A DNA stretch of 64,000 bases from Thereva unica (GCA_949987705.1 OX465283.1:92429813-92493812), one strand, 5' to 3'. Shown: positions 37,356 through 48,892, counted from the first letter of the stretch. Translations and numbers: made by a program. Notes: generated by a model not told the origin, from the letters alone.

Positions 37356-37952
37356 TTATATATGAATACAATACTTAGCCTTCGATTGTTGTGCAGTTAC
37401 ACGATTGCTTTTCACTGCTGAGACTACGGATCCATGCATTGCTTGTGTGCCCATCGATGCAGCTTCCATGCTCAGTGCTTTGTTACATGCGGTTTCAAAA
37501 CTAATATCAGCCTCAGACAAAAGCTTTCTTTGAATGTTTTCATTGGAAAGCCCACAAATAAATCTATCGCGAAGCGCCTCTGACAAAAATGTACTAAAGT
37601 TACACGACCTAGACAGCTGTTTAAGCTGTACTATGTAATCACTGACCGATTCCGAGGGTTTTTGATCCCGTTTATTAAATTTAAAGCGCTCCAAAATTAC
37701 CGTTCTCGTGGGCGAAAAATGACGTATCAACAGTTCTTTGCAATTCACATAAGTTTTACTAAGAGGCGAATCCGGCACGCATAATTTTTTTAATATTTCA
37801 TACGTTTCTCCTCCGACCAGCGTTATAAGTAAAGCCAATTTTTTTACATCTTCCACGTTGTTCGCTATGAATAACTGTTCTAACCTCTCACAATAAGTTG
37901 CAAAATCATTTTTTGATTGATCGAATTGTTCGATATTTCCTAGTGACGACAT
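37356..37952 (-). pseudogene. Gag capsid region of Mag-like element
   Basis: The first ATG in frame on the minus strand is at 37952. About 198 codons encode a capsid-type helical domain of Ty3/Gypsy gag: ATYCERLEQLFIANN, ITLVGGETYEILKKL, HFSPTRTVILERFKFN and LSEALRDRFICGLSNENIQR are typical blocks. The frame ends at a TAA before the zinc knuckles, which continue in another frame, so gag is cut short by a frameshift. Confidence 0.82.
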
Positions 37953-38024
37953 TGTATCAATATTCTTCACGTTATTTTTTTTCCGAAATTAATTTATTAG
38001 TTTTCTTTTGCACACTCCATATTT

Positions 38025-38034
38025 CTCGTCGCCA
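38025..38034 (-). promoter_or_regulatory. Primer binding site of Mag-like element
   Basis: TGGCGACGAG on the minus strand lies four bases inside the 5' LTR, where the 3' end of a tRNA would pair to prime cDNA synthesis. The tRNA species cannot be fixed from this alone. Confidence 0.6.
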
Positions 38035-38038
38035 AATA

Positions 38039-38219
38039 TGTTATGTTTTTTATAGACTGACTGAAAGACAACTTCTTCGCTTGCTGGTTTATTACAGAAG
38101 GGCGGGATAATAAAAAGTACAAGTGAACTTAGCTGAGATAAACTGTCCTGGCCATATAGTATTGCCAGCAGCTTCAAATTAAAGAATACAATATTATAAA
38201 CTAGATTATAAATACAACA
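38039..38219 (-). repeat. 5' LTR of the Mag-like element
   Basis: 181 bp, TG and CA ends, followed by the target duplication TTTAC at 38220-38224. About 98 percent identical to the LTR at 33256-33436, pointing to a fairly recent insertion. Confidence 0.88.
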
Positions 38220-38251
38220 TTTACAAAAAGGTCAGATTGCATTTAGTACTT

Positions 38252-39178
38252 ATACATGATGAGTTGAACTCAGGTTGAACCCAAGTCTAAGTACACCTAA
38301 ACGGGAGTCGAATTGAGTTCAGGTCGACTGAACTCGACTCAGCTTTGCTTAGGGATGGGCAATATTAGAAAAACATCGATATTGACATCGATGTCAATAT
38401 CGGTAAGTAAACATCGATGTGCGATAAACATCGATGTAAAAACATCGATGTTTGAAAACATCGATGGCTTGGTGCTAAAATCAAACATTTTTAAAGTGGT
38501 AAATGTGTTGCCTCCCTTTGTTGAGTCAGCAAATAATTCTTTTCATTCACAAGTTGGAATCATCGGTCCATATATCTTCAGCGTTTTATTGAGTAGTACG
38601 TTCTGCATCAAGCGATTGTTCAAACCAGTATTAAAAAAACATATGTAACCATAGACTACAGTTAAACAGAATCGTAGTAAGTTTGTTTTCTTTTACAACC
38701 CTGGAATCAAAAATATCTATTGGTGACATCGAGCATAAAAATTAAAAACTACTCGCCAAGTTCAAAGGGTGCAATGAACGGTTGACATTAATAAAGTTGT
38801 TTGGAAATGTTATTTTAAGCATAAGCTCAATTTAATTTTTACAACAAACAAATGTGGAAGCAGAAACATCGATTTTCGATGTTTTTGTTCACATTATCGA
38901 TGGACCGATGTCTTAGAGGACTCAATATCGATGTTAAAATATCGATGCTTTTACGCTCAACATCTATGTTTCGAAAACATCGATGAATATTGATCATCCC
39001 TAGACTCTGCTATCTGGGTTGAGTTGATTTTATGCATACGGACATGAGTTCAGTAGTTGAGTAGTTGAATTTAGTTGACATCAGCATCTCTGTGTTTTGT
39101 TTGTGATTTTTTGTAAGCTGTACTGCTTCTTTATTTTCAATTCACCCTTAACTCAACTATTCATCTCATTATGCATAC
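38252..39178. mobile_element. Possible outer inverted-repeat element around 38350-39002
   Basis: Loose inverted similarity (CATGATGAGTTGAACTCA on the left; TGAGTTAAGG-type sequence in inverse near 39145-39178) and many GAGTT and TTGAG repeats flank the hAT-like element. Evidence is weak. Confidence 0.25.
38350..39002. mobile_element. hAT-like element packed with CATCGATG motifs
   Basis: The ends TAGGGATGGGCAATATT and AATATTGATCATCCCTA are inverted copies. Subterminal parts hold about ten copies or near-copies of ACATCGATGT. A candidate 8-bp target duplication is imperfect. The centre has no recognised protein. Confidence 0.6.
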
Positions 39179-39275
39179 ATATTAATTATCACGCGAACTA
39201 CGAGTGTGTGCAAAATTGGAACTTGATCCTTTATATTTCCTACTTTTTAGTTTATTATAAGCTTTTCGGATTTTT

Positions 39276-39391
39276 TGAATTTGGAATGACGCCACATAGC
39301 TATGTAATTGTGAATTTGGAATGACGCCACATTGAATTTGAAATGACGCCATTTTGAATTTGGAATGACGCCACATAGCTATGTAATTGTG
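39276..39391. repeat. Short tandem repeat, four units
   Basis: TGAATTTGGAATGACGCCA starts at 39276, 39311, 39333 and 39354 (one with a single change). The first and last units carry an extra TAGCTATGTAATTG tail, giving unit lengths of 21-35 bp. Confidence 0.7.
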
Positions 39392-39530
39392 TTTTACCTG
39401 TCATATCCTTTTATTTGATACCCATGTCAGAGGGCGGCGGAGCACAATTTCAAAAATCGGCCGCCATTTTGGAACCACCATCTCGATATTTTTACAAAAT
39501 GGTCAGATTGCATTGTCATCCAAACTAAAC
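39370..39530. repeat. Dispersed repeat family B, copy 2 (uninterrupted)
   Basis: This copy runs through both sites that are broken in copy 1: TTACCTG-TCATA near 39395 (hAT site) and TTTTTACAAAATGGTCAG near 39496 (LTR element site). It serves as the empty-site reference for both insertions. Confidence 0.65.
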
Positions 39531-39812
39531 GTGTATGCAAAATTTCAACTATATCCGAAGCCGGGAAGTGGGTCAAATTTAACTTACAAGATTTGACGAC
39601 ACAAGGTGTAAGTTAAATAAAAGAATTTAACTAATTTGTGAATCGTTTTTAAAAGTAAACGTAAGTACCTTTTTCTCAATATTTATAGTCGTACACTAGC
39701 AAAAACCCGCGTGCGTTGCAACGCCTTTCAATAAATTAAGATTATGAGGACACAGTCTGCGATAGGAAAAAGCTATAGTGAAAAAAGAACAAATCTGGGA
39801 AAATTGGTTTTG

Positions 39813-40970
39813 GGAGATGACCGCCATGGACCAAATGATATATTGAGTATACTATATTGCCTATGGTGTTCTACTTATCATACTCTTTCATTTGATACCC
39901 ATGTCGAAGGAGTTGTGAAGAAAATATTAATCCGCCCTCTTGAGATGGCCGCTATGGACCAAACGATACATTATCACATATTGCATATGGTGTTCTACTT
40001 ATCATACTCTCTCATTTGATACCCATCTCGAAGGGGTTGTGAAGAAAATGGTAATCCGCCCTCTTGAGATGACCGCCACGTACCAAACGATATATTGAGT
40101 ATACTATATTGCTTATGGTGTTCTACTTATCATACTCTTTCATTTGATACCCATGTCGTAGGGGTTGTGAAGAAAATGGTAATCCGCCTTCTCGAGATGG
40201 CCGCTATGGACCAAACTATATAATGAGTATACTATATTGCTTATATTGTTCTACTTATCATACTCTTTCATTTGATACCCATCTAGGAGGGGTTGTGAAG
40301 AAAATGGTAAACCGCCCTTTTGAGATGGCCGCCATGGACCAAATTATAAATTGAGTATACTATATTGCTTATGGTGTTCTACTTTTCATAGCCTTTCATT
40401 TGATACCCATGTCTCGGGTGCTGTGAAGAAAATGGTAATCCACCCTCTTGAGATGGCCGCCATGAATCTAAAGACATAGTCTATGACATTCTTCTTATAA
40501 TGCCCTTTCATTTGATACCAATGTCGAGGGGGTAGTGAAGAAAATGATCATCCGCCCTCTTGAGATGACTGCCATGGACCAAACGATATATTGAGTATAC
40601 TATATTGCTTATGGTGTTCTACTTATCATACCCTTTCATTTGAAATCCATGTCGAGGGGTGTGAAGATAATGGTAATCCAACCTCTGGAGATGGCCGCTA
40701 TTGACCAAACGATATATTGAGTATACTATATTGCTTATGTGTTCTACTTACCATACTCTCTCATTTGATACCCATCTCGAAGGGGTTGTGAAGAAAATGG
40801 TAATCCGCCCGCTTGAGATGATCGCCATGGACCAAACGATATATTGAGTATACTATATTGCCTACGGTGTTCTACTTATCATACTCTTTCATTTGATATC
40901 CATGTCGAGGGGTTGTAACGAAAATGGTAATCCGCCCTCTTGAGATGGCTGCTATGGACAAAACGCCTGC
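39813..40970. repeat. Minisatellite of about 127 bp, ten units
   Basis: Unit starts marked by GAGATGGCCGCCATGGAC lie at 39813, 39942, 40066, 40194, 40322, 40450, 40562, 40688, 40815 and 40942, so most units are 124-129 bp and one is 112 bp. Each also holds CATTTGATACCCATGTC, a block shared with repeat family B. Units differ at many bases, so the array is not newly formed. No long open frame crosses it. Confidence 0.85.
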
Positions 40971-41112
40971 TTTTCTGTTGAAATTTTTTTGCTATAAATA
41001 TCACGGAGCCCGAGACCTTTCCAACGAATGCAAAACCGTGGAAAGCGGATCGTGCGTTCTGGAATTATAGCGTCAGGAAGAAAATCCCGACTTATTTTTA
41101 TATTATAGATTG
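40971..41112. repeat. Conserved tail after the minisatellite
   Basis: The tail includes CCGAGACCTTTCCAACGAAT and ATTATAGCGTCAGGAAGAAA, wording that I associate with the 3' ends of common arthropod non-autonomous elements. Together with CCCGCGTGCGTTGCAACGCC near 39705 it may bound one element carrying the minisatellite, possibly of helentron type. That is inference. Confidence 0.35.
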
Positions 41113-44100
41113 AATAGGCCGCCAAACTATTTGGATTTAAATATTAAATTTTTCTTATGGTACTTTAATGTTGACCTCTATAGATATTTAAAAAAAGCTC
41201 TATCATGTTCCTTTTTGTCTCCAGCTACATCGATTCAGGAGTGCTCCTATGGAGTGCTAGCCTAGGCGGACATTTAATGTTAAAAAATATATTTTGCGTG
41301 GAAGGGAAGGAGCAAGTAGGGTTTTGAGATGTACCACCACGCTTCTCCCTTCACCCACAAAGTTTATGAAGGGAGAATGTACGGTTGAAAACATTATCTC
41401 TTAAAAATTTCCCCAGATACAGACATCAATGGGACCGACGTCGAGTAGAACACAAACACGTAATTATCCAATAATTTTTTTTTGCAAAATTAGAAAGCTT
41501 GGACAATTTTCTATGAATAATGTCTCACAACTATTATGCTGCGGCTTTTACTTTTGAAATTACAAGCACTGTTAATGTGAAAATCTTATTCAGGAAAATA
41601 TCTAATACGGTTACAAAAATACAGGGTAATATGTAAACCGCTACCAAAAAAATTTCAAAACTCCCTAGCGGCTAAACCGTTACGATTTCCCCTCCCCCAC
41701 CCAACGATTTTTTGTTCGTCTATCCAAGACCTATCCCCAGATCAACTCAACAAGTAACTGATATACTCTGTATACATTTTTGAAAATACCTATAATTTTG
41801 CATAAGTGTGTATTAGCATAATGGCGCGATAAAATATTGGGCGCCACTTATGCGAGGTATTACCCCCTTAGCCATAAGCCCGGAAAAGCATGACCAAGGA
41901 GCCAATACCATACCTAAAAAATGAAACAAAATTTCGGAACTCCTACGCCGGCCACACTGAGTCATCTAGCTCGCCGGAGGGGTCGTGGGGTGTGTGGCCG
42001 GGCCTTACCGCGGTTGGTTCACCACTTACCTGTGACTAGGAAAATTCATCTTCAGGTCCAATCATCCTTCGAGCCTCGCCTGAGCCGTGTCATTGTAATC
42101 CATTCCCTTGCCAATTGATAATATGAATAATCATCACCTGACAAGGAAATACGCCACCTAAGAACCCGGAGAAGAAATAAACTCCGCCCCCCAACCATTC
42201 CAAAAAAAAATCTAGCAATTTGAGTTCATTATTATAAACATTAAATTTTCTGTTTTATTTCCAGTACAATTATTATCAACACCAGAACAAAAAGAGTTAT
42301 GAACAAAATTAATCTTTCAAGGCAATGAACTAGGATCCTTGTCAGATACAACAACTACGAACTCTCTAATTCAAAAAAAAGAACAATAATAAACAAGTAC
42401 ATATATTTATATGACGACGAAGGATTAAAAAAAAAACGCGTCGCAAAGGTACCAGTACGTAGCGTTTGTTTTTTTTACAAATGACGATACAACTTTTATC
42501 TGAGTGACCGTACAAACTGCAAAGATTTTTAGGTGGCCACAAAAAAAAAAACCAAATATAATTTGACCACAATAAAATAATGTCATGTATGCGTGAAGGT
42601 GTTAGACAAAAATATTAGTGCAATATTAGTTATAATCTATAAGGGAAGAAGTAATAACATACACCAAAAACATTTAATTATAATAAAATAATGAAAACTC
42701 ACTCAATCTTGTATGTTCAACAAAATTAATAACAATAAAAATTTAGGAATTATGTTTTGTTTTCAAAGAGCAACAAGTAGTCTTAAAAGGGTACATTCCA
42801 AAGTGTACTAGAACTAGATAATGGAGTGTAGATATTCATAAATTGTATTGAAAAAAAGTAAATATGTTTAATAATGAGAGTAACTACGTGCCATGCAACT
42901 AACTCTTCACTATACTTAAAAGTTACTTATCCATATCTGGTTCTGGTTCTAGATTCTAAGTTGGCCTTCAAACAAGATATCGTGTATGGCCTTTTATTCA
43001 AATAACTGTTGTTGTCGATTCACTTCCTGCCGTTCAATAGCCCACAATATAACAATTTTGTCAAATTCGTTCTGCGGTTGTAGAAGACGTTAGCGAGCTA
43101 GCGATATTAGTTCCTCCATGTTAACGCATTTGTTTTGGCTCATTTGTACCTTAACTACACTGTTATATGCAAACCTACGCCTGTAGATGCTAGTAGATCT
43201 GTCTGGCCCAGTGAGTACTTCTCGTCGCTTGCCTCTTCAACCGGGTTCCAAACTATCTCACCTTGTTGTACTTATTCTATTAAACTACCCCTACCTCACT
43301 ATATGTGTCTCCTTCCTGTAGCTGCCTAGCTTGTAGGTTGTCCCGGCTCCTTTCTCCTCGTCCTAACCGTCACCGGTGTGCTCCCAAGTCAGTCCAGTTA
43401 ATAGAACATCTATGGCCACCTCCCAAATAGATAAGGGGCCTCCGTTCCCCGCTGTACGCAGCTGTTCACGTTGGAATTTTATCTGAATCACACCTGGGTC
43501 TTCTCTTGCTTGCGACGACCGATCGACTTCACAGGATTCTTCCAATACCAGTTATTGCCAATCGCTCATCATCTTTTTCTTTCTTGTCTCGTTTACCACC
43601 AACTTTTTCAATTAACTTCAGTATCTCCTGTCTTTTCGTCAAAAACACAACTGTATTTTTTTCAAAATTAAAAAAACCGTTTTCCGAATTTCAAAAACTC
43701 ACTCTCTATTTTCAATCCTCCAAAACTAACTGACTTCCATTGTTATTTTTTTTCCTCCAAAATTTTTCTCGCATCCCTCATTTCAATTTTCCCTTTTCCT
43801 ACCAAAGTGATTTCGAAAAAATTTTCCCTTAACTACAAGGTGATTTCAAAATAAATTTCCCCACCAAAATAAATGTTACCACCGACCGTTACAAGTGTTT
43901 TCTGTTAAAAAAATTAGTTTTTGTTTTACAGTTTTTGGAGTAAACATTTTGGTTATATATTTCTTAAATCTACCCATCAGTAATTATAAATTTAACAATA
44001 AATGCTATATACTTTATATAAAACAGAAGTTATACGAATTTTTATGTATTCATTTCAGAGGTACCTATACTTTTGCGACTCATTGTATGTGTTTCTGTAT

Positions 44101-44189
44101 GCTGTAAAATTGTCGAGAATTTACATAATTCGATAATTTCCTTAAAAATGTGATACATTTTTTTACGATAACTTTCTCAATTTTCTTCT
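41113..44189. other. Non-coding DNA with worn repeat fragments
   Basis: 41463-41720 is related to 45170-45370 (inverted) and 45486-45590 (direct). A GC-richer patch at 41925-42110 and another at 43135-43545 hold open frames with no recognisable domain. Sequence at 43540-43860 is strongly C/T/A-biased on the plus strand. No gene is called. Confidence 0.4.
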
Positions 44190-45140
44190 TCTTCTTTAAA
44201 CTCCTTTAATCCCTCATGGGACATAGGGCGGAAACAGTTGCCCTCCAGCGGACTCTGTTTTGCGCGACAGCTCTTAGCTCCGACCAGGATCTCCCAGTTG
44301 TTGCGGCTTCTTCTAGTAGGGTTCTCCTCCACGTAGTTCTATGTAGGTCTTCCTACTCGACGGGAACCTTGCGGATTCCAGTCAAGGGCCTGTTTGGCTA
44401 GATTTTCGTTTTCGCGTCGCAATTCCATTTCCTTCGCCTGATTTCCTTCGTCTATCCTTTCTTTGGCCGGCACGGCATGTGTTGATGAAGTCTTGTAGGC
44501 GCCCTGTGATGAATTGGGTGACTTTCCATGTTTCGCAACCGTACAAAAGAACTGCCTTAACGTTGGAGTAGAACAGCCGCAATTTGGTGTTAGTGGAAAT
44601 CACCGTTGATCTCCATATGTGGGACAGCCATGCATATGCGCCTCGTGCTCTATTTATTCTGGAACTTACGGCTTCTTCTGCCCCACCATTTGCGATGCGG
44701 TGTGACATGGGATTGTGTTGCTATTCTCGTATGTTCCTTTGCGCGTGTGTAGCATTCGGATGTCGAAGATGATTATTCTTGTGTGTGCTTTTTAATTTGT
44801 GTGCACCGTCGCCGTCGCCCTTAGCATGTTTACAGCATAAGGCGCTCTACCAAACCCCATTGTATGCCGCCTGTTCTATTATCTAGAGCGCCGACAAGGA
44901 TGTCATTTATTACTATAAGAAATAGTAATGGCGAAAGTAGGCATCCTTGTCGTACTCCTGAGCTCACATCAAAGCTGTCGGATAATTTTCCATTATGGAG
45001 AACTCTGCATTTGGAATTGTTATGTAGGGCTTTTATCAATTCCATTATTTTATCAGGCAGTCCACGTCGCCGTAGTGCCTGCCAAATGAAGCTCCTATTA
45101 ACTGAGTCGGACGCTTTCTCATAGTCTACGAACGCTTTCT
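44190..45140 (-). pseudogene. RTE-like LINE fragment with internal RT deletion
   Basis: Minus strand. Motif A (FVDYEKASDSVNRSF, near 45130) and GVRQGCLLSPLLF (near 44960) are followed, after a gap, by the thumb region (NVKAVLLYGCETWKVTQFI near 44540) and a C-terminal ALDWNPQGSRRVGRP stretch near 44380. The FADD catalytic box that should lie between is missing, with the break near 44710-44830. The fragment is dead. Clade assignment is tentative. Confidence 0.72.
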
Positions 45141-46121
45141 CCTAGTCTTCTCAATTTTGAAGATATCTAATCGCCAGAAAATGCAGTTTGCTTGGTTTGG
45201 TTTGGACATAACCTCAGGTGGAAAAGTAGTAAAAAAGTACGAATTAGAGCGAATTTTAACATTCAAATAGCTTATAACTTCAAAAGTAAAGGCCATAACA
45301 TAATAGTTGTCCGACATTATTCATAGGAAATTGTGCAAACTTTCCAATTTGGTTAAAAAAAAAATATTGATTGAGTATTTTTTGGAGAAAAAGCTGGTTA
45401 AAATTGAAATTTTGGTGAAAGTAAGGCTTGACTTTTGTAGTTTTAGATAGGTGGGTGTATCCTGCTTTGACTGCTACCTTACTAATGAAAATATCTGCTA
45501 GGGCTACAAAAATACAGGAAGATATGTAAACCTCTACAAAAAAACTTCAAAACGCCCCCGCCGGTCAAACCATTACGATTTATAAATGTGATACGCTTGA
45601 TAATTTCTAGTCCCTAAGTTCGAGCCGTCACTGGATTACACGGTCATTTACAAAAAAGATCTCTATACTTAAAACTAATAGTACGCTATTTAAAACTAAT
45701 AGGTGCGCGCTTTTACACTGTATACATTATCACACGTCCAATACAGAATGTATTGGACCACATGCAAATTTTTTCAGCTATTTTCTGGATATACATATTT
45801 GGACATAACAATGGTTCTAGAGAGGGAGCTAGTTTCACTATGCACTTAAAATACAGGGTGTCTAGAAACAAATAAACTGGAACTTTTTGAGACAAAAATC
45901 GAGCTGGTTATGGATCAATGATTCCATAATGCAGGAAAAATCTTGGCCGAGAAACGCGAAAGGATCTTATGTTTATTTTTTATAAAGGCAATAATATTAA
46001 TTTGAATTCCTTCATTTTGTTATTATGTACCTACTTATAAAATAAGTAAAAAAATATAATGAACAATTAAAAACATAATATTTCTTTATATAATAGAATG
46101 TATTAAAACAAAAAAGAGTGA
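45141..46121. other. Non-coding DNA with fragments of a dispersed repeat
   Basis: 45170-45370 and 45486-45590 resemble 41463-41720 and the centre of the element at 27931-28647. Nothing else was recognised. Confidence 0.4.
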
Positions 46122-46592
46122 TATCCTACCAAAAAACATTAAAAATGTGAATTAGAAGTTCGTGGGCGCGAAATTATTTATTGGGACAGTTTAAAACACA
46201 CTTTTAACAAAAAAAAGTTATATGGATTATAGTCAAGATGAATCGTTAATAGCATGAAATAATTATACACGTGCATTTACGAACGAATTCAAATGATTTT
46301 TTTAAACTTAATTAAGTATTATTTACCGCGAAAAAGTTGGCTGGCAAGTTCGTAGAATAGCACGAATCTTAGCTGTCCTTCGAAATGTAATAAATTTTAT
46401 TTGAAACACTATTGACTGAGCCACACTGAATTTGTTCGCAAATGCACGTATTTAATTATTTCATGCTCATCATCTCGTCATCTTCATCTTGACTAATCCA
46501 TATCACTTTTTTTTGTTATAAGTGTGTTTTAAACTGTCCCAATAAATAATTTCGCGCCCACGAACTTTTTAATGTTTTTTTTTTGGTGGGAT
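46122..46592. mobile_element. Inverted-repeat element (MITE), 471 bp
   Basis: The arms 46122-46290 and 46428-46592 are inverted copies and include GTTCGTGGGCGCGAAATTAT. No coding capacity. The target duplication is not clear. Confidence 0.65.
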
Positions 46593-46874
46593 TATGTTAT
46601 CTGCGATGTTTTTCTTTTCTTCGGGACGCGTTCGAACCCCCAAAACCCCATCCCTGGCTACGTCCTTGCTGGGTACACGTAAGTTTTAGGTCTGACTGTA
46701 ACATGATGTGTTCTATTTAACCCTTATCAATTTATACCAGAATTGTTTTATCAATGCAACAATGCACTGAAAGGGTTAAAATGATACATTCATTGAGATT
46801 CCTGGACTTGGGCGTGATGGTGCACGTTTATACTCTCATAACAAGATTAGTAGGACATTTTAATTGAGGCTTCA
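46593..46874. other. Short non-coding spacer
   Basis: It holds a fragment near 46640-46680 (CCATCCCTGGCTACGTCC) that looks like the end of an old DNA transposon. Nothing else was seen. Confidence 0.3.
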
Positions 46875-47798
46875 TAGTCCATGGAAATGGTACTTTAACA
46901 TTGCAAAAATGCAGGACAAGGTTTTATTTGTGGGATGTGTAGGGGGGGTCAGTGTGAGCTTAAGTTTGAGTTTTCGGGATTCTAACCCCCCCCCCATTTG
47001 GCCGCCATCTTGGAAAACGTGTGCAAATGGTTTTTCCACTATATCTCCGAAACGGTATATCTTACCGAAAATTTGCAAGGACACTTTTTGTTTAGAATTA
47101 AATAATCTACAATTTATTAGTTAGAAATTTTGTGGTAAAATGAAAAATTAAGAAGTTATAAGCCTTAGAACACAAAAATTAGTCACAATATTTTCTTTTA
47201 AAGGCTATAACTTTTTTTCCTTCAACTTTAACAAAAAAAATAATAACAAGGTTTTTGTAGAGGGTTTCATTAGGAATAATTTTCATTCATTACTTTTTTA
47301 ATTTCATTCACTACGAAAGGTTTTACAGCGCCCCGAAGGTATGAAAGTGACAGATTTTCGGAATATTTTATTACAATTTTACCTCCTAGAAATTAGCAAT
47401 AACAGCTAGCAAGTAATAATAATGAATGAATGACTATACGTTATAAGAAATGCCGATGTTTGAGTAATGTAATAAAATTGTTTCGCATTTTTTGCGGGTT
47501 TTTATTGCTGTTATGCCATGTTTTATAAGGTACTATATGGTTTAAAATGAAATTCTTTGAATAATGACATGGGTTACTCCAATTTTTTAAAATAATTTGT
47601 TTTAGGACTGCACAAAAAAGTGCTTTATTCAATTATGTTAACTATCTAGCAAAATATGGACGTATTCAGTTTGTGATAAAAGTTTGAATTATCTTAGTCT
47701 TATTTCAAAATTGTTATTTCAGTTTGATTTTAGTTAAATTTTCATATTTATAACTGTGTAAATAGTTATTCAGTTGCGCATACTACCAAAACACAAGT

Positions 47799-48616
47799 TG
47801 TTCCATCCAGGAACCACCTAAAAGAAAAATAGTACCCAAAGAAATTAACGCTCAATAAAGTACAGAGATTCTTATCTGACTGATGATAAACCTCCAGAGG
47901 ATTGCGTACATCAAAACCGAGCAGAACATCTAGGAGAGAGGTCGTCATCTACAAAACAACAGCATAACTAACATTAGCTTAAGATTAAACAAATAACAAT
48001 AAAATGTAACAAGAACACTGACATGCACCACTAAAAAACTTAAACCGTAAACATGCAATTTCTATAAATAGATTAAAATAAAAAAAAAAAACAAACTTAC
48101 CTTACAGACCTACTGACCTAGTGAATGTAGTCACACCAGAACTGTCACTTCGAGACAGTATAACAGTTGATATTGAAATATCAATTGTTATACTTACCGG
48201 TATAACAATTGATATTAGTACAGCAAGTATTATACGTACCAGATTATTATCAATCTGGATACAAATCGGTATTAATTCTAGACGATAGGTGGCAGTCAAT
48301 GATAGTAAATTTAAAGAGAGATAAATCTAGAGACGGAGACGTGCAACAAGTCACGTATGCAATGAGAAAAACGGTTCCGTGAAAAACGGTGCGCAAGAGG
48401 ATAGAGCTGAAGAACAAAAAGGAAAAAGTGGTGCAAGTCAGTCGTTTAACGTCTTTTGAAGAATTCGGCATAAAATTTACATTCTCGATATATTTTGTAA
48501 TTCGGCACATTTACTCAAATTGTAGTCATTCGGAATTTTAGTTTTCAATTGTTTTTGAATAAACATTTTGTGAATTTAAAGAAAATTTGCGTTTTTTTTT
48601 GTTCTTGTACCGAACA
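47799..48616 (+). repeat. 5' LTR of BEL/Pao element
   Basis: 818 bp, starts TGTTCCATCC and ends ACCGAACA. It contains a cluster of hairpin-forming inverted repeats (48159-48260), also present in the other LTR. Confidence 0.92.
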
Positions 48617-48621
48617 TTTTC

Positions 48622-48638
48622 TGGTCCTTCGAGCCGGA
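48622..48638 (+). promoter_or_regulatory. Primer binding site of BEL/Pao element
   Basis: TGGTCCTTCGAGCCGG begins five bases after the LTR. This wording is common directly after the 5' LTR in BEL/Pao elements, where it pairs with a tRNA 3' end to prime reverse transcription. Confidence 0.75.
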
Positions 48639-48892
48639 TCTAGTGAAGAATCCGTGAAAATTAACATTTCGACATTTAAGTGCAGTGAACGCTAAATTTA
48701 ATAATAACATTAACCTTTTAGAAAGTGCAATTGACACAATAATAAAAAATAGTGAAAGTGGACATTTCGTGAAATTGGAGAAAATTCCCTCAACACACGG
48801 TCATCAGCATCATCAGAACACAGGAATCAGTCTAAGGAATAAAAACTGGTGAGTCCTTTCCATATTATTTGGTGGCAGTAGATTTAGCTAGC

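Larger units (their letters stand above)
33256..38219 (-). mobile_element. Ty3/Gypsy LTR retrotransposon, Mag-like, defective
   Basis: Two 181-bp LTRs (33256-33436 and 38039-38219, TG...CA ends) differ at three positions. TTTAC flanks both sides as a 5-bp target duplication. The element reads on the minus strand: primer site next to the right LTR, gag, protease, RT, RNase H, a remnant of integrase, then a polypurine tract at 33437-33450. Two other elements sit in pol (34911-35383 and 36072-36483), gag and pol are frameshifted, and the integrase core is absent. Mag lineage is inferred from the gag and RT wording. Confidence 0.85.
31085..38260. repeat. Dispersed repeat family B, copy 1, split by two insertions
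   Basis: The pieces ending at 31152, at 33159-33255 and from 38220 on match, in order, the unbroken copy at about 39370-39530 (CATTTGATACCCATGTC, then GGCCGC, then TTTACAAAA-GGTCAGATTGCAT). A hAT element and an LTR retrotransposon fill the two gaps. Confidence 0.7.

Noticed and set aside
39813..40970. Regularly spaced repeats that could suggest a CRISPR array
   Set aside because: Units are 127 bp and contiguous without unique spacers, and the window is eukaryotic. It is a minisatellite.
41921..42118. GC-richer open frame with Arg-rich start
   Set aside because: It may be a worn LINE 5' part, but no diagnostic motif was visible, so it is not called.
43363..43545. Open frame of 60 codons on the minus strand in a GC-richer patch
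   Set aside because: Could be a gag-like remnant, but nothing specific supports this.
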